A DNA stretch of 64,000 nt from Cocos nucifera (Eukaryota; Streptophyta; Magnoliopsida; Arecales; Arecaceae): positions 36,178 through 100,177 of the forward strand of contig QRFJ01005363.1 in assembly GCA_006176705.1 (NCBI GenBank), written 5' to 3'. Within the stretch, counting starts at the first letter, position 1; every line of letters starts with the position of its first letter. The notes under the pieces were generated by a model that had not been told where the DNA came from, searched no databases, and saw only the letters and a list, made by a program, of their open reading frames with translations. The translations under genes and the position numbers were made by a program. Positions 35,644-45,686 of the stretch are shown piece after piece.

Positions 35644-37548
35644 TGATGCATGCTAATCTATAGCTATGACAAGTGCACCAATCGATCAAGTAATAAAGTA
35701 AGTAGAGTATCATCCCTAGAGAATTAAAAAATAAGTACTGAAAAACTCTTTTCAAAGCTATATTTAGATAATTGATTCATAAGAATTAAAAAAATAAATT
35801 AATAAATTATAAGAAAATAGAGAGTGTATAATTTTTATGGTTTTAAACTCAAGAGCAAAAGGTTGCTAAGGCAATCGGTTCACCAACTCAATCAATACAA
35901 TATTCAAGTAATTAGGTTAATTTTGTTTCATGTGACGGTGGAGTTTCCTAGGTTATTCACTATTCTTTGATCTAGGTATAGCAAAACTATCAATATTTAT
36001 TAACTATCCTTTGATCCAGGCATAATTTAAATAAATACTGATATTTTAAGTTTTGTAAAACTCTCTAATTAAAATACGTTGCATTCAAAGCACACTAAAA
36101 TTTCCGCATACATATCAATTCTAATTCGATTCATGATAGAAGGTATATAAATCAAGAAGCATCGACATAGACATACTTGGTCCATATCATCTATGCCTAT
36201 CAAATCAATTAGAAGATGGCCAGTAATCTAAAAGCATTAAGAACAGATTTATATACTTCTCATGAACAAAATATAAAATTAAAAGCAAATCATACTGAAT
36301 ATTGTATCAAAAGAGTGGCTACATCTTAGTCTTAGTAAAATAAATTTAGTTCATGATAAAATATTCAAAAACTATAATTAAAATAAAATGTATGTAAAAA
36401 TTCAAGCAAAAATTTATTTGTTGCAAAAATTGATTGTCCGTTGCTCTTGATGTGGAGAACTTGATGAAGAAAAGCTGCTTGATTAATATGCTGGATGTCA
36501 AAGATGAACCATGAAGAAAGAAGAAAGAAAGAAGAATAAAGAAAGAAAAAAATAACTTTCTACCTCCCTCTCTATTCTTTCCTCTAGCTCTCTGTCTCTC
36601 TCCTAGGTTTTCTCTAAAATCTTCTCTTAAACCCTCTCTCTTCTTTCTCCTCTACTGCTCCTAGGCTCTCTATTCTCTCTCCTCTATCTCTCCAACTCTC
36701 TTGGCATCAGGCCTTTAAATAGGTCAGGAAGTGGATTCTTAGTTGAAATCCTCTTGAAAATGGGTTTTACAACTCCTAAATCAAGTCAAAAAGGATTCTG
36801 GATCATTCTGGCCCTCAGATCAGCATCCAACGGTCCAAAAACCCCTGAAAAACCATGTTTAATCTCCTAAATCCAATCAAAATTGATATCGACCATCGGA
36901 TCCTCTTGATGATCAAATCTGGACCATCAAATCATGCCCAAAGAAGCCTCAAGTGCTAGTTTAAAACTGGAATCCATGCCGACCGTTGGATCTTGATCGG
37001 CTAGAAGATCATCCGTCCACTAGTGCATTGTTCTCCACCGTCGAATGAAAAAGGAGTGACAGCCACCCATTGGATTGAGCCCTAGGATTGGTATACCGAT
37101 CGTGAGCCCGGTTCTTCATGGGCCATAGCATCTTCAATCAATCAGAGCGCGTCGCTCTATGTAAAATCCTCGAAATGCCCTCGCCCTGGTTACTATAGCG
37201 GTTCACCGTACGCCGCGATATTTTCTGACATCAGCACGACGCCAGCGGGGCATCAATGGGCTGGTTCTTTTGCAGTTGGGCCGGGCTGATTTGCTGAGCC
37301 AATTTGAACCGGACTGGCCGGCTTTTAATTACTTATTTATTTATTTTATATTTCCTTTAAAATTCAATTTTGGGCTTGTTTGGACTTCGTTTTGCTTGAA
37401 ATTTATTTTATTTGAACAAGAAAATTAAGCTCTTCCTATTAATAACCTTTTTTCCTACATAAGATCAATAAAAATATCAATTTCATAAAAATAAATTAAT
37501 TTATTTTATAATTTAATACTTTTATTATTATATTTTTAGCACTTATCA
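35644..37548 (-). repeat. Gypsy 5' LTR (right)
   Basis: 1905 bp, aligned end to end with 30168-32073. It ends AGCACTTATCA immediately before the right GTGAG target duplication. The sharp ends give the clearest retrotransposon boundaries in the window. Confidence 0.9.
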
Positions 37549-37553
37549 GTGAG

Positions 37554-37883
37554 TACTTTCATGTATTAGGTTAGCCAATGAGAGTTTTTCAGCTGGAGTT
37601 AGATTTATTAGGATTTATGTGATGTAACAAAAATCTTAGGGTATATAAGTCCAGGTATTATAATCTTTATAGAGAGTAGAATCAATATACAGCTTTTCTC
37701 CCTAACTTTCTTCTCTCTTTTCTCTTTGGTTCCAATAACAAGCCCTAGATGCCATCAATCTTTGTTCTTCTTCGTATTTCTGAATTAACATCTAGGTTTG
37801 CACGAGAGATTGGATCTATGATTGTGGTTTCGAGCAGCCGTAGGTGCCAATACTTGGTATCAAAGTTAGGTGTTGCACCAACA
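37554..37883 (+). repeat. Copia-2 left LTR, second part
   Basis: Continuation of 29576-30167 after the gypsy. It matches 40853-41182 (AGCCCTAG...GCCATCAATCTTTG, ...GGTGTTGCACCAACA) and includes the presumed transcription end and U5. Confidence 0.85.
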
Positions 37884-37930
37884 ATTGGTATCAAAGCTAG
37901 GTATTGCACCAACAATTGGTATCAGAGCTC
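37884..37930 (+). promoter_or_regulatory. Tandem primer-binding sites of Copia-2
   Basis: TGGTATCAAAGC (37886-37897) follows the first LTR end. The last 16 bases of the LTR and the site are then repeated, giving TGGTATCAGAGC (37917-37928), the intact initiator-Met complement. A third related word, TTGGTATCAAAG, lies inside the LTR at 37854-37865, and its counterpart lies in the right LTR at 41155-41166. Confidence 0.75.
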
Positions 37931-38108
37931 GGTTGAGTATGAAGGAGGAAGAAGATCAAGTTTCAGTAGAGATCAATAGCAAGGTTCAGATCTAAGATTT
38001 TTTTCAGGCTTTGTAAGGAAAGAAGTGATCTAAGGGCTGTTGTCCACCATCCCTAGTTAAGATAAATTTTTAGATCTACCTGTTGGTTATTTTTGATTCA
38101 GTTTGATC

Positions 38109-38930
38109 ATGGAGAATAGTGGGTTAAAGGTAGGATTTGAGAAGTTTGATGAAAAAGAAGTTTCACGATATGAAAGGTTAGGATGGAGGATCTACTGATT
38201 TAGATGAGGCTAGATTCAACCTTGAAAGATAGGCCGGAGAAAATGACAAGTAAGAAGTGGAAGTTCTTGAAGAAAAAGATATGTATCATGATTAGGGCTT
38301 ATCTGATAGATGAGGTGATGTATGACATATTGGAGGAGAAGATATCTAAGAATTTATGATTGAGGTTATATCAGTTGTACATAAAAAAGAACATGTGCAA
38401 CAAGTTGATGCTGAAGAAGTAACTGTATAGCTTTCGAATGCAGGAGGGCGAGGATGTTGCGGGACATGTTCAGCATTTCGACCAGATGAGCATGGACTTG
38501 CTCAACATTGAGATAGAGTTCGAAGAGGAGGATAAGAGTTTATTACTGCTATGTTCACTATCCAAAAGCTTCGATTCATTGGTAACGACGTTGCTGTATG
38601 GTAAGAAGACACTGGTGTACGAGAAGATTGTATCAGTGCCAAGGTCCAATGAGCAACGAAAATGAATAACAAAGAGGGAGATCTTTTAGGAGGATCTCGT
38701 GATGTCAGAGAGGCCCAGGCAAGGGAAGAAGAAGGATTAGTGAAGAGACAGTAAGGAATCCAAGAAGTGCTTCAAGTATGGTGAAGCAGAGCACTTTAAG
38801 CAAGAATATCTGCTTTGGAAGAAGTATAAGAAAGGAGAAAAATCTTATTTCATTGGTTCAGTCGCTAAAAGTGAAGAGTCGAATGTGCTCTTAATAGTTA
38901 CAGAGGAACCTGCGGGGTACAGTATATCTG
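38109..38930 (+). pseudogene. Copia-2 gag pseudogene
   Basis: Starts MENSGLKVGFEKFDEKE and shifts frame after about 20 codons. It then reads MEDLLIQMRLDSTLKD in another frame. The best block, 38438-38665, encodes VQHFDQMSMDLLNIEIEFEE, LLLLCSLSKSFDSLVTTLL and YGKKTLVYEKI, the UBN2 gag core of Tnt1/Tork-like Copia elements. The zinc knuckle at about 38765-38815 is CFKYGEAEHFKQEY: the second and last Cys of CCHC are Tyr. Stops separate the blocks. Its function would be RNA packaging. Confidence 0.85.
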
Positions 38931-39553
38931 AGATAGTTTAGAGAGGTTCGTAGAGTACGGAGGATCTGAAGGAGCAGCGACTATATTCGAGGTGCAGCGA
39001 CAGGCTCAGCAGTGCAGCGTTGGATGGTTGGCCTCGAGAAACTCGATTATAGAGTCAACTTCTATGGCATCAGGAGAACTTTGATTTTAGATGGAGTACC
39101 GGATAAAGGTAGCTTTACAAGTGGAGAAAGTTTTGACATAAGTTCAGAGCAAAGGAGTGGAGGATCAATATCCTAGGATCAAAGCTGGAGATGCATAGTT
39201 CCAGATGGAGCAGCACGTGTAGAGGGACAAGTATAGTTCTGAGAAAATCGTGTCAGGGTATGTAGTGGGTGCTAGCATAAGATTGCTATAGACTTTTTAT
39301 GAAAGTTCAGGATAAATGATGCAGCTACCAAGCAAAAGGGTATCTACAACTCAAAGGATGGTATATAGGTACAAGCCAAGATCTTCAGTGGTGGAGACGG
39401 TCATCCTAAAGGCCTCAAACGAAGCTCAATAGCTGAAGAAAGATGGTAGTGACAAGGTGTGTACAAGTAGCTATCAGGACATACATCGACAGTGGGATCA
39501 TGTAGGAAAATATTGTCAGGTGTGCCAAGACTTGGACACACCAAGGTGGAGAT
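38931..39553 (+). other. Copia-2 residual internal region and polypurine tract
   Basis: About 620 bp downstream of gag with many stops and no recognisable protease, integrase or RT. It ends CCAAGGTGGAGAT (39541-39553), the polypurine tract before the right LTR. Pol was removed by deletion upstream of here. Confidence 0.65.
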
Positions 39554-41182
39554 TATAAGATTTGATATGGTGCTTTTAAGCCTTAGGAGGCCATAGGAGG
39601 AGCCAGGGTGTTGGCTTCGAAAGACTAGGATGAGTGTGAGTCCTAGGGCTAGGACATGAGTTGTCCTAGGGCTAGGATATAAGTTATCCTAGGTGAAGGT
39701 GGCATGTAGCCTTACACGAGCTTGAGATTCAGATGTGAAGATCTTGAGGAGGGACTTGATAGGTGCTCCAGAGACCTGGGACATAAGATGGAGCAAAGGA
39801 TTGAAGCCAAGAGAAGAATCAGCTAAGACAAGAGGCTAACACACAGGCGAGCTGGCTCGGATATATAGTCGAGCCAGCTCAGGGTGCAGCCGAGCCGGCT
39901 GTCTCTGGTAGATAGAAAATAGGATTCAGACAAGATGTAGTTGAGCCAGCTCGGCTACTAATAGAGTCAGCTCGACGATGGCATACTGAACATACAGGAT
40001 TTTCTATTTGACCTAGAATAGAATTTTATTCTAGGAGTCTTAAGGCCTGATCCAATAAGATCTTAAGATGGCTAATACATGTATGGATTGAATTTAGATC
40101 CATACTATTATAGAAAAGGGCTACGGTAGCATATACTATGGTAACGATTTTTGAAACAGCTGCAATAGAATCTACGATAGCGGTTAAACCTAACCGCTAC
40201 CATAGGTCCGACCTATGGCAGCGGTTAGGATTAACCACTGCCATAGATCCAAGCTATGGCAGCGGTTAGGTTTAACCACTACCATAGGTTGGACCTATGA
40301 CAGCGATTAGTGTTAACCACTGCCATAGATTGAACCTATGGCAGCGGTTAAGGTTAACCATTGCCGTAGATTAAACTATGACAATGGTTCTTTGTAATTG
40401 CTGTCGTAGGCTCAACCTATTGTAGTGGTTAGTTATAACCATTGTAATATATTTTTTTATATTTTACTCTAAATATTATATAATTTAAAAATTTAATACC
40501 CATCTTCATCATTTATTATCTAAATAATTATCATTAGAGTATCGTCACAAAAGTCCACCTCGATCCGATGATCCTAGCTTCATCAATCAGAAAAATTTGA
40601 TTTCGATGATCATGAACGATGATGCAATGATCTATAGATGGAGACCTCCAATATATCTAAAAATTTATAATAATGATCTTGGTGATGTTTGTAGCATACT
40701 ATCAAAGTTTTACTTCAATCGAATATCGTTATCATGATCAATTAGCATGGGATGATTTCGATCGTTAAATAAAAAATGAATGATCAAAGGACTAGATGGT
40801 CATTAAATAAGATGAGAGCAAGTGAGACATAGGTGTACATGGACTCGGTGAGTGCTTTGATGTATTGGATTAGCCTAGGAGAGTTTTTCAGCTGGGGTTG
40901 GGTTTATTAAAATTTATGTTGTGTAACAAAAATTCTAAGATATATAAACCTAAGTATTGTAATCTTTACAGAGAATGAAATCAATATACAGCTTTTCTTT
41001 CTAACTCTCTTCTCTTTTTTCTTTTTTGTTCCAATGCCAAGCCCTAGGTGCCATCAATCTTTGCTCTTCTTTATATTTCTAGATTAACACCTAGGTTCAC
41101 GTAAGAAATCAGATCTACGACTGTGGTTCCGAGCAACCATAGGTGCCAACACTTGGTATTAGAGCTAGGTGTTGCACCAACA
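39554..41182 (+). repeat. Copia-2 right LTR
   Basis: Starts TATAAGATTTGATATGGTGC, aligned with TGTAGAATTTAGTGTGGTGC of the left LTR, and ends GCACCAACA. Without the insertion at 40103-40810 it is about 920 bp. A short tandem duplication of CCTAGGGCTAGGACAT-like sequence (39630-39690) is specific to this copy. Confidence 0.85.
40103..40810. mobile_element. CACTA end fragment inserted in the Copia-2 LTR
   Basis: Begins TACTATTATAGAAAAGGG, one base from a CACTATTATAGAAAA terminus. Then come six to seven palindromic units around CTATGGCAGCGGTTAGG and AACCACTGCCATAG (40165-40440). The rest (40470-40810) is related to an arm of the nested element at 4118-5305. No opposite terminus is found, so this is a truncated copy. 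The matching left LTR is uninterrupted at this point (30112-30124). Confidence 0.65.
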
Positions 41183-42980
41183 GGATGCACGACCAAGGAG
41201 GGACATGCGCCCATCTCTCCCTCATGAAATGCCTAAAGCATGCACCCCTAGAAAATCTCCAAGAGCGCATGCCCCTTATCCTTTAATTCCTGTTTACAGG
41301 TCAACTCTTGACCCTTGTCTTGTTCTCATTTTATGGAATATTATGACAAGCCCTTTTCAAGTTGCATCCAATGGAATTAGGGCAAGTACTAATCAAGTTA
41401 AAATAATCCTTGATCAGACCAAAGCTAGGTCTAGTCAGATTAAGATAAATCCATACAGAGTTCCTAGAAGAGGCTTGTCCAAATTTCATCTCATGATTTT
41501 AGGACAAACCCTGATTTGGTTAAGACAACCCTTATCCTATTTCCATCTTATAAAATTTTGGACAAGCCTTGATCAGGCTAGGACAAGGTCAAGTCAGATC
41601 AAGATAAATTCCTATAGGATATCCGGGAGAACCTTATCCAAATTTTATCTCATGATTTTAGGATAAGCCCTAATCTCATCAGGACAAGCCTTGTTTTGAC
41701 TAGGATAAGCTTGTTCTAACTAGGATAAACTCCAGTCAGACTAGGACAAGCCTATACAAGACTTTCGGATGAATCAAATCCAATTTGACTTAGTCGAGAT
41801 GAACTAGAAAGACTATAGAAGAAAAATGTTAGACTCAATCATGTGCTAGCATGATTTTTTTGAACCTAATCAAATCTAATCCAAATCAATCGAACTAGGT
41901 TAGCCTAATTGATGACATCCATACTCAAATTCTTATTTATGTGATCTAGTTAGATTCAGTTCTGTATGGTAATAGAATATATCATGATCTCTATCATCGA
42001 CATCATCGAAATACTTTTCGATGGATCAGAACTCTTTTGATTTACCTAATTAGAATCATCGATCATCAAGATAATTCTAATTGATCCCAAAATCTACTAG
42101 TGATACCTAGTAGTATATGGTGGTAACCCATTAGAACTAAATAGCAAACCTCTCGGTGCAGCTATCTGTGTGATTGGATTCTTCTATCATGAGTCCTAAT
42201 AGGATTAGGATTAAGATGAACTCGTTAAATCCAACATCCATCATATGAATGAATCATTCGATTCGAGTCCAATGTGAAATCCTAATAGAAACTTATTTCT
42301 ATTATTTCACACATCATGGTCATGGATTTTAGGACTTGATCTCATGATCATCATAGGATCACTCATCCTTTATCGAGGTTGATAGATCACATCTTGGTGT
42401 GATCCAGTTTCTACAATGAACATGCTATAGCTAATATACACCTCAAAATTCTGAATGACTAGGAGATCGAGTTATGGTGTAGTCAAACTATAATACCCTC
42501 AAGATGAACTGTCGATACACCTCAGATCAAAGAACTAGACACACGTTGCAACATCGAGCTAATCATCGATGAAAAGGTAGACTGCCTTATGACTGCTTGA
42601 GGTGGTCATGCTCAATGCCCTCATTCTCAAAGAGTACCTGTACTCTTGCTTCGGTATCTCCACACCATAGATTCAAAACTCATCTATTTTAGAAAAGTAA
42701 TCATATATCGATCTTTCAGATCGATCACCATCCTCATGATGATCCCAGGATCGAAAGCAGTTTATGAATTAATTATGATAACACATGCCTTAAATTCTCA
42801 ACTCTTGAGAATATGTGTTATCATGCCTGTTAACTCAAAGGATGTATCACAGATATTTTAATACATAATATAATAAAATAATTAATTTATTTATTAATTT
42901 TAAGTTAAAATTATGAAAATATTTTTAAAAAATATTTTACAAGTATCGGTCAATCTGACTTTTAGGGCACACATCTAACA
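41183..42980 (-). repeat. Copia-1 5' LTR, second part
   Basis: Resumes at GGATGCACGACCAAG after Copia-2 and matches 21010-22803. It ends ACACATCTAACA with the canonical CA. The open frame 41169-41666 crosses the Copia-2/Copia-1 junction and is a chance frame. Confidence 0.85.
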
Positions 42981-44203
42981 TTATCATGGATAATCTATCA
43001 AAAATTAACATCGTAAGTTTGAAAATAAAATCCAAGGTGAATGAAAGGATTTGAACTCTAAATTCTTGAATAATCTATCCACTACTTTAGCCTCCATGAC
43101 CTAACCAAAACTTATTTATATTATGATTGATAAACTATTTATACTATTTAAATCCTTACATATAAATCCAACTCAAAATCCTTATTTTCTCATCAACTAA
43201 GCTTCATCGTTTTGCTGCAGCATTTTCTATTCAATTGCTACTTCACGCAATTGAGGTTCCCAACAGAAACAAGGGAAGACTATATGAATTGAGAGTAATA
43301 GTGGTGACACAATAGTGACGACATGAAAAGTTATTACTACTGCTAAGTCTTTAGTGATGGCATTAATATTTCTCACTAATATTGAATATAATAGTGACGA
43401 CATATAATATCATCATAATAGAATGGGTATATTATTTATGATAATATTTTATATTGTCACAAAAAAGATATTATTTATGATAATATGTAGTGTCACTAAA
43501 AAGTTATCATCATTAGTATATTATTTATGATCATATAAAGTATTATTATAAAAAAAAAAACTCTTTTATGATAATATATAATGCATCACTACAAAATCAT
43601 CTTGATTATTATATTAGTTATGACAACATAAGATGTTGTCATAAAAAAGTATATTGTACATGTATAATATTAAAAGGTTGCCATGATTACCATATTGGGC
43701 TAAGTTTACTTTTAGTTTATAAATCATAATTTGTTAATGAGTAGTAAATGATTAGTTACACTCTACCAAGCATGAAGCAACTAATTGGCTATTGAGTTAT
43801 TAAGTGTGTTTAAATATTTATTATAAAATAGATTATAATAAAATTATCTATTTTTATGTGATTTTTATTTATATAATTTTTTATATATAAATATTGTCGT
43901 ATCAGTTAAATCTTCTTGTGAGTTGGTCAAACTGATTTTACTTGATATTTATGATGCTTGAGTGACTACAATGCAAATTTTGATGGAGATGAGTCCAATT
44001 CTCATCAATTGAACTCAATATAGCCTATGAAATTGGTTAGCTTTGATATTTTTTAATATGATCAAGAATATTCACAAAAATTAGTTAGAATGTTATTCAT
44101 AAAGGTCCTCCACCATGCTTAAAGGCTGCTTGGTTGTTCATGAACCCTGGTAGCCGCATCCCCTAAACAACCTACATCGCAAACCCCTTTCCTTAAAACC
44201 CTC
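42981..44203. repeat. CACTA-like remnants and AT-rich DNA
   Basis: 42981-43010 continues the GATGGATAATC array broken at 20252. 43310-43640 holds about four copies of TATTATTTATGATAATAT followed by TGTCAC, another subterminal-type array. The remainder (43010-43310, 43700-44200) is A/T-rich without recognised genes. Confidence 0.55.
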
Positions 44204-44640
44204 GTGACTTCACCATGTTCTCCTCCTCCTCCATCACCACTGCCGCACCGGAACAACCAACTGCTGTGTGGGCTCAGATCCGTCTTGCCGACAGCTAAGA
44301 CATCCTCCACATCCACCGTCTCATCCACCAGATGGTGGAGTTCAAGAAACTGACCCACCTCTTCTCCGCCATCGAGTCATCCCTCTCCTCTACCCTCTTC
44401 CCCTCTCCCTAACCTCTGCCCTTCCTCTCCTTCACCATGCTCATCCTCGAGCTCTCCCTGAATCCCTTCACCCAAGGCGATGAAGAGCACAAAGACGCGA
44501 CGAACCCCTCTCTGTTCTGCCTGATTGTTTGGCCGGTCGAGCTGAGGTCCTGGAGGACTCGAAGGTGGTGGTGCTGTACAGTGACGGATCTACCGGCTTA
44601 CTGGAGAGGCCCTTTAGCATTATGGGGTGGAGGGAGGTGG
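44204..44640 (+). pseudogene. NATA1-like (GNAT family) N-acetyltransferase pseudogene
   Basis: From the ATG at 44204 the frame reads MFSSSSITTAAPEQPTAVWA, QIRLADS-stop, DILHIHRLIHQMVEFKKL, THLFSAIESSLSSTLFPSP-stop, LSFTMLILELSLNPF. This matches the N-terminus of plant NATA1/tyramine feruloyltransferase-like GNAT proteins, which acetylate small amines with acetyl-CoA. The central catalytic and acetyl-CoA region is missing. In other frames come AEVLEDSKVVVL and RIYRLTGEAL, like the family C-terminus. Two in-frame stops, frameshifts and a large internal deletion make it a pseudogene. G/C content is well above its surroundings, as in many monocot genes. Recognition is from memory of the family; the C-terminal match is weaker. 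Confidence 0.7.
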
Positions 44641-44646
44641 CCGGAG

Positions 44647-44700
44647 TTAGAGAGTGAATCAAGTTCCTAGTTTTAGAGAGTGAATCAAGTTCCTAGTTTT
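44647..44700. repeat. 26-bp direct duplication
   Basis: Two adjacent copies of a 26-bp unit starting TTAGAGAGTGAATCAAG, just 3' of the NATA1-like pseudogene. Confidence 0.85.
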
Positions 44701-45033
44701 CTATCTTTTTACCCCTCCTTCCTTGTGAATAATTGAATTATTATTTTTTTTTAAAGAAAAGGAGTAGAGCAGTGATGGATTTGTCTTTCCTTTTCTATTT
44801 CAGTTTTCTATGGTTTCCTTCCCTCCCTTTCCCCATCTTCTGATCATTAGAATTTAAATGTCTAAGCTAGGATTGGGTGGGTATGTCTGACTGCCATCAT
44901 TTCCTTGGGATGTGCTTTCATAGACATTCCTGTTCTATGGGTGCTTTCATGTACATCTCAAGTCCTTTGATTGCATGTATGCATTTGTTTTTGTTGCTTC
45001 AAGAAAATTTGCTGAATTACTTTTTGTTTCCTG

Positions 45034-45686
45034 CAAGTAGTTGAGCGACCAAGAAGATCTTATAGTGTGGATTAGTACTGCTGCTCTACCTACATTCAGG
45101 ACATTGTATAGTATAATTGAAGTGGATATAGATGCTGATGAGATCATAACAGTACATCTTGTTAACAAGTACGGTACTTACAGCTTTAGGGGGAAGAAAA
45201 AGATTGTTCTTACAACATCCAATTGGCTGGGAGGCAAAAATGGTTGGCCTTTATTGCCACTGGCACCTCCTTCAGTCCGATCCCAATCTTGCTTGCATTG
45301 ATTCATGTGAAATATCCAAAGTAAATTTCTATAGCATTCCTTTTAACATAATGACATGTCTTGAAAGATATTACATACTTTCAAAATGTTGATAACAGCT
45401 GCATATCAGGATGATCTTTGTATTCGTATCCATTATTTTTTCCCGTAATTTCTGTATCTCTGTTATAATATGTTATGTTTGGAGCATTCGGTTTATCATG
45501 TCATTAACAAGTTGGCTTTGCAGCAGTGACTTTCTAACTGATGCAATTATGCTGTATAGCAATACATTAATTCATAGTCTCCCCTTAAGGTTTAACTATT
45601 TGTCATCCTTTCTTATGGTTTCTGTTTGCAAGACCCGTGGTGATCCAACTTATTTGTCTTGGAACAAGAAAAGCAACGCCAGCTAA
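45034..45686 (+). pseudogene. ALA-interacting subunit (CDC50/LEM3 family), last two exons, frameshifted
   Basis: Exon 45034-45306 encodes LSDQEDLIVWISTAALPTFR, TLYSIIEVDIDADEIITVHL, YGTYSFRGKKKIVLTTSNWL and GGKN, the conserved C-terminal ectodomain of plant ALIS proteins, partners of P4-ATPase lipid flippases. After GGKN about 4 bases are lost: the reading moves to LAFIATGTSFSPIPILLALI (the final membrane segment) and HVKYPK. A GT donor follows (about 45309). After an intron, the acceptor before 45630 leads to TRGDPTYLSWNKKSNAS and a stop at 45684-45686. Upstream, 45034 is preceded by a CAAGTAG acceptor, but earlier exons are not found in the window. Introns are kept, so this is a genomic fragment, not a retrocopy. 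Confidence 0.85.

Larger units (their letters stand above)
30168..37548 (-). mobile_element. Athila/Tat-type gypsy element, gag-protease only
   Basis: LTRs 30168-32073 (1906 bp) and 35644-37548 (1905 bp) start TGATG and end ACTTATCA (left copy ACTTATTA). A perfect GTGAG duplication flanks the element (30163-30167 and 37549-37553). The minus-strand internal region (32074-35643) has a tRNA-Asp-type primer-binding site, gag with zinc knuckle, and an aspartic protease. RT, RNase H and integrase are absent. By eye the LTRs are roughly 90 percent or more identical, with mostly transitions, so this is younger than its hosts. The lineage is inferred from the gag/protease motifs and the PBS. Confidence 0.9.
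29576..41182 (+). mobile_element. Copia-2, gag-only element nested in the Copia-1 LTR
   Basis: Begins TGTAGAATTTAGTG and ends GCACCAACA, flanked by GGGTG (29571-29575) and GGATG (41183-41187), a near-perfect 5-bp duplication. LTRs of about 925 bp: left 29576-30167 plus 37554-37883 after removal of the gypsy insertion; right 39554-41182 minus a 0.7-kb CACTA piece. Both reconstructed lengths agree within a few bases. The internal region (37884-39553) is only 1.7 kb and holds gag. RT, RNase H and integrase are missing, so mobility would have needed proteins from a relative. Confidence 0.88.
20253..42980 (-). mobile_element. Copia-1 (Tork/Angela-type), host of a nested stack
   Basis: Long LTRs of about 2.55 kb flank a minus-strand gag-pol. 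The left LTR is 20253-22803. The right LTR is 28742-29575, continued at 41183-42980 after an 11.6-kb insertion. Flanks TTGTT (left) and TTATC (right) are compatible with a diverged 5-bp duplication of TTGTG in a CACTA-like repeat. The internal region runs 22804-28741. Pol lacks large parts and gag is interrupted by a MITE. A second member of the family lies at 56795-61707. Copia is certain from the RT motifs and the order; the sub-lineage is inferred. Confidence 0.85.

Noticed and set aside
40103..40810. A complete CACTA element in the Copia-2 LTR
   Set aside because: Only one CACTA-like terminus is present and no clear 3-bp duplication, so it is called a fragment.
41169..41666. 165-aa open frame
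   Set aside because: It starts in the Copia-2 LTR and crosses the 41182/41183 junction into the Copia-1 LTR; internal similarity reflects a duplicated LTR segment of about 185 bp.
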